Below are positions 46,617-55,163 of a DNA stretch of 55,163 nucleotides, piece after piece. The first letter of the stretch is position 1. Every line of letters starts with the position of its first letter. This DNA is from Gammaproteobacteria bacterium (GTDB lineage: Bacteria; Pseudomonadota; Gammaproteobacteria; SZUA-140), in assembly GCA_021648525.1 (NCBI GenBank), contig JAKISP010000026.1, positions 1 to 55,163 on the forward strand, read 5' to 3'. The translations under genes were made by a program, and so were the position numbers. The notes below the pieces were generated by a model. It was not told where the DNA came from, made no database searches, and saw nothing but the letters and a program-made list of their open reading frames with translations.

Positions 46617-47249
46617 TCAGAAAAGTTCGATGTCACTTTTAACAGGTTTTTTGACGAGATCTTTCATGTAGTCTTTTTCACGTTCAATTACAGTTTCGTT
46701 ATGAAGTTTTCTTAATTTTTTGATTCGAACACGGCCGCTATCAGGAAAATAATAAACTTTTCTTGGGTGAGGAGAACCAACATCACTGGAAAGCAGGTTT
46801 AAACCTTCAGTTTTTATATAAGTTACTGCAAACTCAATATTACGTTCTCCAACATCGGTCATATTTCTTAAAATTTTTCCGCCACCAAAAATTTTTACTT
46901 CAAGGTTTTGCTTCTTTCCCCCATTCTTTAGTATTTCATTGATTAACATTTCCATGGCGAAGTTCCCATATCTTGCAGATTCACTGAGTTTGGTGCCATT
47001 TCCACTATTATCAGCTGGAAGCATAAAATGATTCATGCCACCTATGCCAGCTTGAGGGTCACGTATGCATGCCGATATGCAGGAGCCTAACACTGTTACA
47101 ATTGCTTCATTTTCTCTGGTGACATAGAATTCTCCTGGAAGTATCTTTGCAGAAACTATTTCATTTTGTTTGTCCCAGTAACGGTTTATATGAGAAAATC
47201 CTGTAAGGCATTTTTCTATCTGGATGTCCTTTTCGCTGCATAAACCCAT
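46617..47249 (-). CDS. cheD: Receptor glutamine deamidase CheD
   Basis: A 210-residue CheD. VTVLGSCISACIRD has the catalytic Cys, and GGMNHFMLPADN the His. It deamidates receptor Gln residues and in some bacteria binds CheC or CheY. The C-terminus is KSDIELF, an unusual acidic, aromatic tail similar to that of the second receptor. It is located between cheR and cheB, as in Che2/F7-type clusters. Confidence 0.96.
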   Translation of the reverse strand: MGLCSEKDIQIEKCLTGFSHINRYWDKQNEIVSAKILPGEFYVTRENEAIVTVLGSCISACIRDPQAGIGGMNHFMLPADNSGNGTKLSESARYGNFAMEMLINEILKNGGKKQNLEVKIFGGGKILRNMTDVGERNIEFAVTYIKTEGLNLLSSDVGSPHPRKVYYFPDSGRVRIKKLRKLHNETVIEREKDYMKDLVKKPVKSDIELF

Positions 47250-47259
47250 CAGACTTCCC

Positions 47260-48093
47260 TTATTTTATTTTATTATAGATAGTTTGCCCAAGTAGATTAA
47301 AGCGATCAGATACTTTAAAGAGAGACTCTGAGTGCCCTATAAATAGATGTGCATCGGTTTTTAAAACGTTCGCATATCTATCAAATAGAACTTTTTGTGT
47401 ATCTTTATCGAAATAGATAACGACATTTCTGCAAAATATAAAATCAAATGGACCTTTTGTTGGCCATTCATGCAGCAGGTTAAGTTGTTTGAAGGTGATT
47501 AGATCCTGAAGTTCAGGTCTCACCCGTACTGTGCCAGCGTTATCACCTTTTCCTTTGAGGAGCCATTTCTTTTTTCGCCCAGTGCTTAATCCATCAATCC
47601 GATCAATGTTGTATACACCACTTTTAGCAGTATTTAATACATCAGAGTCCAGGTCGGTTGCCAGTATTTTCACATCCCACGAGTCAATTGAAGGGATTGC
47701 TTCTTTCATCGCAATCGCGAGTGAATAAGGCTCTTCACCTGTCGAACATCCTGCAGACCAAATTCTAATACGTTTGTCACTGCTGGATTTAGTTAGCTCT
47801 GGTATGAGTGTCTTTGCCAGGTACTGAAAATGGTGATCTTCCCTGAAAAATGAGGTCAGGTTAGTTGTGATTGCATTCGTGAACTTAATCAGTTCAGCAC
47901 CATCACCACCTTCAACTAGAGAGCAATAATCTGAAAAGCGGTCGATTTCAAGGCTTCTCAGTCGTCTGGACAGGCGACTGTATACCATATCCTTTTTTGC
48001 ATCAGATAATGAGATTCCTGTGTGACTCTTGACAAGGGTTCTAACCTTCTCGAAGTCCTTGTCAGTAAAATCGAAATCGCGAACTTTTTCCAT
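47260..48093 (-). CDS. cheR: Chemotaxis methyltransferase CheR
   Basis: A 277-residue S-adenosylmethionine-dependent enzyme that methylates receptor Glu residues. WSAGCSTGEEPYSLAIAM is the SAM-binding loop. The N-terminal helical domain and the FIFCRNVVIYFDKD segment are canonical. It follows the globin-PAS receptor whose tail DEWEEF resembles a CheR-tethering pentapeptide, so this CheR probably binds that tail. Confidence 0.96.
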   Translation of the reverse strand: MEKVRDFDFTDKDFEKVRTLVKSHTGISLSDAKKDMVYSRLSRRLRSLEIDRFSDYCSLVEGGDGAELIKFTNAITTNLTSFFREDHHFQYLAKTLIPELTKSSSDKRIRIWSAGCSTGEEPYSLAIAMKEAIPSIDSWDVKILATDLDSDVLNTAKSGVYNIDRIDGLSTGRKKKWLLKGKGDNAGTVRVRPELQDLITFKQLNLLHEWPTKGPFDFIFCRNVVIYFDKDTQKVLFDRYANVLKTDAHLFIGHSESLFKVSDRFNLLGQTIYNKIK

Positions 48094-48127
48094 GTTATTA
48101 TGAACTCATAGGTTATGTTGATGTGGC

Positions 48128-50932
48128 TTAGAACTCTTCCCATTCATCGCTGTCGACTGATGCACTTTTCTTTTTAGAGCGTGGCACAGCGCTTTTGGTT
48201 GGAGTGCTTGCTCGTTCTTTAGGGGCACTATTTTTAGCCTTAATGCCTGGTCTTGCTGCTGGTGCCTCGTCACTACTATCACTACCGAAAAATTCCATCA
48301 GTTGTGATAACCCTTTAGACTGCTCATCCATCGATTCGCTTGCTGCAGCGGCTTCTTCAACCAGGGCTGCATTCTGTTGAGTCACTTCATCCATCTGGAT
48401 TATCGCTTTATTAACCTGGTCAATCCCGGTTGATTGTTCCTGACTGGCTGCGGCGATTTCGGCAATAATATCACTTACTTTTTTCACCGCAGTTACGATC
48501 TCTTCTAGTGTTTTTCCTGATTCATCAACTAGTTTGCTTCCTTCATCAACTTTTTCAACACTATCGTTAATGAGTGTTTTAATCTCTTTGGCAGCAGCAG
48601 CACTACGTTGAGCCAGGTTTCTGACTTCACCGGCTACCACAGCAAAACCCCTCCCTTGTTCTCCTGCTCGGGCAGCTTCAACTGCTGCATTGAGTGCCAA
48701 TAAATTTGTCTGGAAGGCAATTTCATCAATGACACTGATGATGTCTGCAATTTTCTTACTACTCTTATTGATTTCAGACATTGCCAATACTGCATTTCCA
48801 ACAACTTCCCCACCTTTTTCTGCTTGTTCTCGTGCACCACTAGCAAGCTGATTTGCCTGGTTTGCATTATCAGCATTTTGTTTCACTGTTCCGGTTAGCT
48901 GTTCCATGCTAGATGCAGTTTCTTCAAGAGAGGATGCTTGCTCTTCTGTGCGTTGACTGAGATCCTGATTGCCCTGGGCAATTTCACCCGCACCGGATGT
49001 AATGGCCGAGGCTGATTCTCTTATATCACCAACCATACTGCGAAGGTTGTTAACAGAGGTATCGATCGCTTTCTGTAATATAGAGAAATCACCCTGAAAT
49101 TCTCCATTCATATTTTGAGAGAGATCACCTTCAGCAAGTGCTTTCATAACTCTCGTTCCTTCTTTTACAGGGCCAACCACGGCGTCTAACATCTGGTTGA
49201 TTCCATCAGATAAAGATCGCATAAAACCTTCGTATGATGATGAGTCAATTCTTCTGGACAGATCACCTGCAGATGCCGCATCAATCAACGCTTGCATCTG
49301 AAGCTCAGCATCTTTCTGTTCGGTGATGTCTCGCCATTCAACCATATTGCCCATTAAGTTCCCTTCGCCATCGATAATTGCGGTGGCATTAACCTCAAAT
49401 TCAAGGTCAGCAATGCGTATCTCTGCTTTTGCAGGCAAGGTATTTTTGTTGCCAAGCAGCGCACGCTGATGTGAGGGATTTTTATGAAACTGATCAATAC
49501 ATTGCCCAACCAGATTGTGAGGATCAAACCCTGGAAATGCAGTACGGAGTTCCATTTCACGCTTCACTAGCATCTGAATTACTGCTGGATTTACATACGT
49601 AATGGTGAGGTCGTTATCACATAGCATTATATTGGTTTGTGCACCATCCACAGCTGATTGTAATCTGGCCACTTCTAGTTCTTTCTTGCGCTGTTCTGTT
49701 ACATCAGACCACTCAAGTGAATTGCCGATATATTCTCCGTTACTATCAAGCATCGCGCTGACATTAATTCTAAATTTTAATGGCCCTACTGCGATATCAG
49801 TGGAGTAGGGTAGATTGTTAGGGTTATTTAACAATTGTCTTTGATGCGCGGGGTTTACATGGAATATATCGATACAGGTACCAATAATATTATTGACATC
49901 AAAGCCTGGGTATACGGCTCTTAGTGAGTTTTCATGCGACCTCAATAAAGCAATAGTGGAGTCATTCGCGTAGGTGATAACCAGGTCTCTATCGATCATC
50001 ATAATAGATGTCATGGCGTTATCAACGGTAGACTGCAAGCGCATGACATCATTTTCTTTTTTTCTGACTTCTGTCACATCATCCCATTCAAGTGAATTGC
50101 CCAGGTGATTTCCATCATGATCGACAATTGCACTGGCATTGATATTAAACTTTAAGGGGCCAACCTGAATATCAGTTGAATAGGGCATATTAGACGGATT
50201 GCTTAGAATTTTTCTTTGGTGAGACGGATCCTTATGAAAAATATCAATACAGGTTCCCACAATACCATCAACAGAGAATCCTGGGAAAAGTGAGATGAGG
50301 GCATCCTCGTTCTTTTTGAGTAGCGTTATAGTTGCATCATTTGCATAGGTGATGACTAAATCCAGGTCGATAATCATAAACGGTGTCATGGCATTATCAA
50401 CGGCAGCTTTCATCCGTAGTGCATTTTCGTCCTTGACTTCATTAACCTCAGGTTTTACTGATTTTGTTGCGGTCGCCATAATTGAATTCTCCATTTCTTT
50501 ATTGTTACCTATCATTGTAGTAGCGACGTTATTTAATGCCTGCTGCCACGTATTTTCGATTTCCTCTGACCAGTCATCTCCGGCAACTTCTTTCATTACA
50601 TCCAGTAATGTGTTTACAACTGCCTCATAATGTTCAGGTTCTGCACCATATTGAATATGTCTCTCACCTAACGATGACAATACAATTTTTAGTTCATCAG
50701 GTTTTCCCAGGCTATTAACGACGGTTGAGAGTGCTGATATAAGTTTCTTTTCCTGTTCCTTAATGCGCGTATTTTTAAACAGTGGTTTAACATCTGGATA
50801 TTTTGAAAATAGCTCTTTATAGAATAATTTTGCTATTTGAGGCGCTTTGGTTGCTAATTTCTCAAAGCTAGTTTCAATTAATAAAATATCTAATTCCATA
50901 TCTTCATCTGGTTTTTTTAGTGACGGTTTCAC
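48128..50932 (-). CDS. Soluble globin-PAS-PAS-PAS chemoreceptor
   Basis: A 934-residue receptor without membrane segments. Residues about 15-145 match single-domain/flavohaemoglobin-type globins ([20 protein letters not shown]; His92 in [15 protein letters not shown] is the probable proximal haem ligand). Three near-identical PAS domains follow (about 172-289, 294-411, 416-533), each with C-I-D-x-FH-x-(D/N)P-x-HQR, a possible haem-contact motif. A HAMP-like linker leads to the signalling coil ([40 protein letters not shown]). The tail DEWEEF resembles the GWEEF CheR-binding tail of Aer2/McpB. It uses a GTG start at 50932; ATG 50899 is an alternative. It lies in the aer2 position of a Che2-type operon. 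Confidence 0.9.
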   Translation of the reverse strand: MKPSLKKPDEDMELDILLIETSFEKLATKAPQIAKLFYKELFSKYPDVKPLFKNTRIKEQEKKLISALSTVVNSLGKPDELKIVLSSLGERHIQYGAEPEHYEAVVNTLLDVMKEVAGDDWSEEIENTWQQALNNVATTMIGNNKEMENSIMATATKSVKPEVNEVKDENALRMKAAVDNAMTPFMIIDLDLVITYANDATITLLKKNEDALISLFPGFSVDGIVGTCIDIFHKDPSHQRKILSNPSNMPYSTDIQVGPLKFNINASAIVDHDGNHLGNSLEWDDVTEVRKKENDVMRLQSTVDNAMTSIMMIDRDLVITYANDSTIALLRSHENSLRAVYPGFDVNNIIGTCIDIFHVNPAHQRQLLNNPNNLPYSTDIAVGPLKFRINVSAMLDSNGEYIGNSLEWSDVTEQRKKELEVARLQSAVDGAQTNIMLCDNDLTITYVNPAVIQMLVKREMELRTAFPGFDPHNLVGQCIDQFHKNPSHQRALLGNKNTLPAKAEIRIADLEFEVNATAIIDGEGNLMGNMVEWRDITEQKDAELQMQALIDAASAGDLSRRIDSSSYEGFMRSLSDGINQMLDAVVGPVKEGTRVMKALAEGDLSQNMNGEFQGDFSILQKAIDTSVNNLRSMVGDIRESASAITSGAGEIAQGNQDLSQRTEEQASSLEETASSMEQLTGTVKQNADNANQANQLASGAREQAEKGGEVVGNAVLAMSEINKSSKKIADIISVIDEIAFQTNLLALNAAVEAARAGEQGRGFAVVAGEVRNLAQRSAAAAKEIKTLINDSVEKVDEGSKLVDESGKTLEEIVTAVKKVSDIIAEIAAASQEQSTGIDQVNKAIIQMDEVTQQNAALVEEAAAASESMDEQSKGLSQLMEFFGSDSSDEAPAARPGIKAKNSAPKERASTPTKSAVPRSKKKSASVDSDEWEEF

Positions 50933-51206
50933 CTTGTAACGCTCCAGTATGAAGTTAATTTTATTGTTGATTTAATAGGCATTTCGAAACCTCCCTGGCT
51001 AAATTAGCCGTACCATGCCATGTCAGAAAGTACCTGTTCTAATATGTGGCCATTTTCACTGTGTGATCGCGTTCCATTATTTCTAACCTTTTTTTTAGTA
51101 TGGTATTTTGCACTGCCATTAAATTGCTTTTGACTATTCTGGTATGCGCTACTTGTTTTACTGTATTTAAAATTTTTCATATGAAAGTCCTGGCCACAAT
51201 CAATGT

Positions 51207-51719
51207 TTATTGTAGAAGTGCTTCAGTAGAGTCCATTACACCGCTATTCAATAATTTGTCAATTTCAAGCACGATAACCATTTTATCTTCTACTGTTGCA
51301 AGGCCTTTAACGTAGTCAATACTGATGGTTCCAAAGTCAGGTGGTGATTTCATCTCTTCTGCTGAAACATTATATACATCGGATACTGCATCAACTACGA
51401 TTCCCATTGTTCTATTGCCATTGTCGCTGGCGACTTTAAGTACAATCACGACAGTCGTTGCGCCATAAGGAATTTCCTCCAGTGCGAATCGGTGCCTTAA
51501 ATCAATTATTGGGACAATGGTGCCACGAAGGTTTATTACCCCTTTAATATAGTTGGGTGTATTTGGAATAGGGGTCACACTATCCCAGCCTTTTATTTCC
51601 TGTACCCGTAAAATATCGACACCATATTCTTCACCTGCAAGAATAAATGTGAGGTATTGGTCTGTGTCTGTCATGACATCAACTGAGGTGTTTGTATCGA
51701 CATACTGTGCTGTACTCAT
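51207..51719 (-). CDS. cheW: Chemotaxis coupling protein CheW
   Basis: A 170-residue CheW that couples receptors to CheA. FILAGEEYGVDILRVQEIKG and INLRGTIVPIIDLRHRF are typical. It starts with AAGGAGATTAA in front, 12 bases after cheA. The 274 bases between its end and the receptor gene contain no other gene. Confidence 0.96.
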   Translation of the reverse strand: MSTAQYVDTNTSVDVMTDTDQYLTFILAGEEYGVDILRVQEIKGWDSVTPIPNTPNYIKGVINLRGTIVPIIDLRHRFALEEIPYGATTVVIVLKVASDNGNRTMGIVVDAVSDVYNVSAEEMKSPPDFGTISIDYVKGLATVEDKMVIVLEIDKLLNSGVMDSTEALLQ

Positions 51720-51731
51720 AATTTAATCTCC

Positions 51732-53798
51732 TTATGCAACGTCCCTTACACTACTTTGTGGGATGCTGCCTGATGTAGATGGATTTCGTGATAGCTCAAT
51801 TAATCCATCGACATCTAGAATTAATGCAACTGTTCCATCTCCAAGAATTGTTGCCCCTGATACACCATCGACACGTTTGTAATTGGTTTCTAAGCTCTTA
51901 ATCACGACTTGTTGTTGGCCAAGTAATTCATCGACAAGTAATCCTACTTTTTTACCATCACCTTCTACAACGACAAGTAAACCACCTTCAAGGGTTTTTC
52001 TTTTAACGCTAACCCCAAACATATCGTGCATTCTTACGATAGGGATATATTCATCGCGAACTTTATAAAGCTCAGTCTGGCCTGCAATGTTATTCACAAA
52101 TTCTTTTTTAATCTGTAGTGATTCAACGATTGAAACCAGTGGAGTAATGTAAATTTCATCTCCGACGCAAACAAGTTGTCCATCAAGAATAGCAAGTGTT
52201 AATGGCAATCTTATTGTAAAGGTGGTGCCATTACCTTCTTCTGATTTAACATCAATATTCCCACCGAGCTCTCTAATGTTTCTTCTCACGACATCCATCC
52301 CAACACCGCGTCCTGATATGTCGCTCAACTGTTCGGCGGTTGAAAACCCTGGTTGAAAAAGCAGGTCATATATTTTTTCATCTGAAAGCGTTTCATCACT
52401 TCCAATAAGTTCTTTTTCAATCGCTTTAGCTTTTATTCTGTCCTTATTAAATCCGGCACCATCATCCTTAATTTCTATAATGATATTTCCACCCTTGTGG
52501 AATGCATTCAATTCAATAGTGCCAGACTCTGGTTTTCCTGCTGCCAGACGATCTTCTGGTATTTCAATGCCGTGATCAATTGAGTTCCTTACTAGATGTA
52601 CAAGAGGATCGCCGATTTTCTCCATCACAGTCTTATCTAATTCAGTCTGTTCACCGGTCATTTTTAGTTCTATTTTTTTATCTAGTTTTTGGCAAAGATC
52701 ATGTACCATTCTTGGAAATCGGTTAAATGCAAAGCTGATTGGCAACATACGAATGCGCATGACACTCTCTTGAAGCTCTCTGGTATTTCGTTCTAATAAC
52801 GTCAGCCCATCACGAAGCTTTTCCATTCGGCTGATATCAAAGTCATCAAAATCACAGTCGAGCTGTCCTATCATTGACTGTGTTATGACGAGTTCACCAA
52901 CCATGTTAATAAGTGCATCTACCTTGTCTATACTGACCCGAATAGATGCACTATCAGTATTGGCCGTAGTCTTACCTCCTGCTGGTTTTGCGGCTGTGAC
53001 GGGTGTCACTTCTGTAGTGTCTGTAATAAGGTCTTCTTTCTCCACTTTATTAGAATGAAGAGCATCACCTTTGATTTCAACAATTTCAAAGTCACATTCG
53101 TCCTCAACCCATTCAAAAATTTCCTTAACTTTTTCAATCTCAATATTCGACTTGAGCATTAACTCCCATGATAAATATGACTCCTCTGGGTCAAGATCAT
53201 CAAGTATGGGTAGCTGTGAAATATCAACTTCAACTGTGAGTTCACCTAGTTCGCCTAGCTCTCTAAACATCCTAACCGGGTCATTCCCAGTTCTAAGCAT
53301 GTCATGATGAGGTTTAAATTTGATTTTCCATCCTTCACGATCCTCGCACGCTTCTGGTGTGTCAGCAGTTTCAGTTTTTTCAACGATATTAGTTACGGCG
53401 CTGTTGTTGCCTGATGCTAAAATTGCTTCTAGCTCACCTTTTAGCACAGCTGCATTTTCTGTATCGATCGGTGTTTTGTCTCTTGATGCGGCCAGCATTT
53501 CACGTAAACAGTCTACGGACTGAAGGAGTGTATCAACAGACCCTTGTGTTACATCCCGACTGCCATCCCGCATTTCATCAAGCAGTGTTTCCATTCCGTG
53601 GGTAAACTCAGCGACCTCGGTAAATCCGAAGGTTGCGCTGCCACCTTTAATTGAATGTGCAGCGCGGAAAATTGAATTAACGGTATCATTATCTGCTGCA
53701 CCAATATCCAGGTTTAATAATCCAGATTCCATGATGTCTAGTCCTTCGAAGCTCTCTTCAAAGAAAGTCTCATGAAACTGTGTAATGTCTATTGTCAT
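51732..53798 (-). CDS. cheA: Chemotaxis histidine kinase CheA
   Basis: A 688-residue kinase. The HPt domain has FRAAHSIKGGSATFGF (phospho-His48). A linker without a clear CheY-binding P2 fold leads to the dimerisation helices (VGELVITQSMIGQL), the ATPase (LVRNSIDHGIEIPEDR; SGRGVGMDVV) and the C-terminal CheW-like domain (ILDGQLVCVGDE). It phosphorylates CheY and CheB. It starts 6 bases after cheY. Confidence 0.97.
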   Translation of the reverse strand: MTIDITQFHETFFEESFEGLDIMESGLLNLDIGAADNDTVNSIFRAAHSIKGGSATFGFTEVAEFTHGMETLLDEMRDGSRDVTQGSVDTLLQSVDCLREMLAASRDKTPIDTENAAVLKGELEAILASGNNSAVTNIVEKTETADTPEACEDREGWKIKFKPHHDMLRTGNDPVRMFRELGELGELTVEVDISQLPILDDLDPEESYLSWELMLKSNIEIEKVKEIFEWVEDECDFEIVEIKGDALHSNKVEKEDLITDTTEVTPVTAAKPAGGKTTANTDSASIRVSIDKVDALINMVGELVITQSMIGQLDCDFDDFDISRMEKLRDGLTLLERNTRELQESVMRIRMLPISFAFNRFPRMVHDLCQKLDKKIELKMTGEQTELDKTVMEKIGDPLVHLVRNSIDHGIEIPEDRLAAGKPESGTIELNAFHKGGNIIIEIKDDGAGFNKDRIKAKAIEKELIGSDETLSDEKIYDLLFQPGFSTAEQLSDISGRGVGMDVVRRNIRELGGNIDVKSEEGNGTTFTIRLPLTLAILDGQLVCVGDEIYITPLVSIVESLQIKKEFVNNIAGQTELYKVRDEYIPIVRMHDMFGVSVKRKTLEGGLLVVVEGDGKKVGLLVDELLGQQQVVIKSLETNYKRVDGVSGATILGDGTVALILDVDGLIELSRNPSTSGSIPQSSVRDVA

Positions 53799-53804
53799 TT
53801 CAGA

Positions 53805-54167
53805 TCACCCCAGCACTTTATTTATTGTTGCCAGTAATTGATCTGGGTCAAATGGCTTAACAATCCAGCCAGTTGCACCTGCATCTTTCCCTTCCTGTTT
53901 CTTATGAGGAGCGGATTCAGTTGTGAGCATTAATATTGGCGTGAATTTGTAATCGGGAAGGTTACGTAGCTCTCTAATTAGTTCAATACCATCCATGTTA
54001 GGCATGTTGACGTCTGTTATTACCAGGCTTACTTTATTTGCCTGAGCTGCTTTCAGGCCATCTACTCCATCAACTGCCTCTACCACATCATGCCCTGCAT
54101 TCTTTAGCGCAAAAGAGACCATCTGACGCATTGATGCCGAATCGTCCACTGCTAGAATACTTGCCAT
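53805..54167 (-). CDS. cheY: Chemotaxis response regulator CheY
   Basis: A 120-residue single receiver: ILAVDDSASMRQMV, LVITDVNMPNMDGI (phospho-Asp), MLTTES and IVKPFDPDQL. In this cluster type CheY may not bind the flagellar switch. AAGGAGATTAA precedes the start. Confidence 0.96.
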   Translation of the reverse strand: MASILAVDDSASMRQMVSFALKNAGHDVVEAVDGVDGLKAAQANKVSLVITDVNMPNMDGIELIRELRNLPDYKFTPILMLTTESAPHKKQEGKDAGATGWIVKPFDPDQLLATINKVLG

Positions 54168-54220
54168 AATTTAATCTCCTTCACACATTTTGATTCTTTA
54201 AATAGGGTCTTAATACTTGA

Positions 54221-54538
54221 TTAACAGGCGGTTGAAAGCTCAAAATGCTCACTAAGGCCTAATTGTTTTATGGATTTCGAAAATATATCTGACGGGGTAG
54301 TCCATTCACATTTGATTTTTTTTGACTTAGCGTCTTGATAAAACGCACACAACATTTGAGCACCTGCTGTATCGATGCGTTCTATATTCGAGATATCAAT
54401 GGAGATGTCGTCCCCAGAACTAAGGGCGTCTTTTAGCTTTTGATTGATCTCATTGACCATCGAGATATCGAGCAGGTCGCCGCAGTCAATAGTATTGTCT
54501 TGCTGAGTAGACTTATTTTGTCTGCTTTTTTTGGCCAT
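54221..54538 (-). CDS. STAS-domain protein heading the che operon
   Basis: A 105-residue STAS protein from ATG 54538, with AGGGATGAATAAA in front (ATG 54547 is closer to that site and less likely). ISIDISNIERIDTAGAQMLC is the core; the phosphorylatable Ser is replaced by Thr in DTAGAQ, as in MlaB-like and some che-linked STAS proteins. It is the first gene of the operon, 53 bases before cheY. Confidence 0.85.
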   Translation of the reverse strand: MAKKSRQNKSTQQDNTIDCGDLLDISMVNEINQKLKDALSSGDDISIDISNIERIDTAGAQMLCAFYQDAKSKKIKCEWTTPSDIFSKSIKQLGLSEHFELSTAC

Positions 54539-54620
54539 TTTATTCATCCCTGGTGGTTCTGCGATAACATTCTGTGGTTACTTCAATCCAGATATCGTCA
54601 GTCAAATCTAAAACTTTAAC

Positions 54621-54642
54621 GAATGTCAAGTCCGTGACATTC
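54621..54642 (-). promoter_or_regulatory. Palindrome at the head of the che operon
   Basis: gaatgtca-agtccg-tgacattc is an 8-base inverted repeat with a 6-base spacer, 83 bases before the STAS start. On the minus strand it contains TTGACATTC, a near-consensus -35 box, so a bound protein would block or modulate this promoter. Confidence 0.6.
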
Positions 54643-55017
54643 ATGGTTTAAAATCGCATAAAAAGGCAATTTTGACTTAGTGTGTGTCGACAGTTTGAAG
54701 CCTGGCTTTAAGGCTTATTTATATGTGTGGGGAATAAGGGAGTGGATTTGAGGTTTACTTAATTGATATTTGCCTTCTTTCTTTATGGTTCTTCGTAGAT
54801 CTGTGTGAAATACCCGACAAAATATCGTCCTGGAACCTGGGTGTTTTTGCGGGGCAGAGGGCCATTCAAATATTTGTGTTTTATTCAAAGAAAACATAGA
54901 AATACCCAGTGACCACCCTGGGGTGATTTATGATAGAGATGGATGACCGCAGCACATGGAGATTCAGCCTGGCACCGAAACTAAAAAAACTGATATAACA
55001 AGTAAGTAGCCTGGGCA
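54643..55017. other. Region upstream of the che operon, no gene seen
   Basis: I see no convincing coding region. A 60-codon minus-strand frame (54715-54897) lacks a ribosome site and resembles nothing. A 22-codon plus-strand frame starting at 54931 also looks spurious. Confidence 0.4.
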
Positions 55018-55076
55018 GAGCTTCCAGCGAAACCCAGGGGATGTGGCACTGCCCTCCCGGGTTTCGCTGGAAGCTC
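55018..55076. repeat. Perfect 18-base inverted repeat
   Basis: gagcttccagcgaaaccc and gggtttcgctggaagctc face each other around aggggatgtggcactgccctcc-like spacer. It would form a stable hairpin or cruciform. No T tract follows on either strand, so it is more likely a dispersed repeat or an element end than a terminator. Confidence 0.8.
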
Positions 55077-55163
55077 AGCCCGTATATGGTCTCCCCCCGT
55101 TTTGCAATCTTTGTGATATAAATAACAGGAACAGGATTGCGGTCGTATATCCGGCCTGTTAAT

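Noticed and set aside
54715-54897. 60-residue minus-strand frame upstream of the che operon
   Set aside because: No ribosome site, no homology signal and odd composition.

Overview
The window looks like a chromosomal segment of a free-living gammaproteobacterium. The support is gene content and order: the prfB-lysS pair next to a recJ remnant, fabA-fabB, aas-lplT, typA, gluQ, trhO, an mltB-type transglycosylase, a cis/trans fatty acid isomerase and a chemosensory operon with a Pseudomonas/Vibrio-like gene order. The species cannot be named from this sequence alone. No rRNA, tRNA or CRISPR array was seen.

Layout. (1) Positions 1-9.5 kb are mid-GC: a partial oxidase on the minus strand that joins a catalase-like domain to a LodA/GoxA (cysteine tryptophylquinone) domain, a divergent cti gene, an orphan MNT nucleotidyltransferase, then lysS and prfB. 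prfB carries the classical programmed +1 frameshift. (2) Positions 9.5-20.8 kb are an AT-richer, mosaic accessory region that I read as a sedentary chromosomal integron. It runs from a 3' stub of recJ to a truncated integron integrase whose first 37 codons are recognisable and which is followed by a MITE. In between are eight attC-like sites plus two decayed ones. The cassette genes lie on the minus strand: two toxin-antitoxin pairs, a DUF4236 protein, a putative amidase with a lipoprotein, a flavodoxin-fold protein, a HEPN-like protein, and two cassettes pairing a soluble protein with a small membrane protein. A plus-strand block (about 12.4-15.9 kb) breaks the array. It holds a Tse2-like toxin, a probable immunity gene, a type VI secretion hcp gene, an IS110 scrap, a RAYT-type transposase with its terminal repeats, and a SymE fragment. 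(3) Positions 21-36.5 kb are ordinary core genes: mltB, DUF3301, DUF945, trhO/gluQ (convergent), fabAB, typA, gdhA, DUF2007, aas-lplT and a GFA-family protein. (4) Positions 36.5-54.5 kb are one long AT-rich minus-strand signalling cluster: STAS, cheY, cheA, cheW, a soluble globin-PAS-PAS-PAS receptor, cheR, cheD, cheB, a second receptor, a second STAS protein, a REC-SpoIIE phosphatase-ATPase protein, a four-PAS hybrid kinase, an HPt protein and a multi-REC hybrid kinase.

How the parts fit. fabA/fabB make unsaturated fatty acids, cti isomerises their double bonds in place, and Aas/LplT recycle lysophospholipids, so several membrane-maintenance genes occur in the window. The chemosensory operon resembles the Che2/F7 type and probably forms a cytoplasmic array with a haem-type sensor. 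It is joined to a partner-switching module (STAS plus SpoIIE-type phosphatase) and a phosphorelay (hybrid kinases plus HPt). The integron holds mostly toxin-like and defence-like cargo, and its integrase is dead, so the array should be frozen unless another integrase acts in trans.
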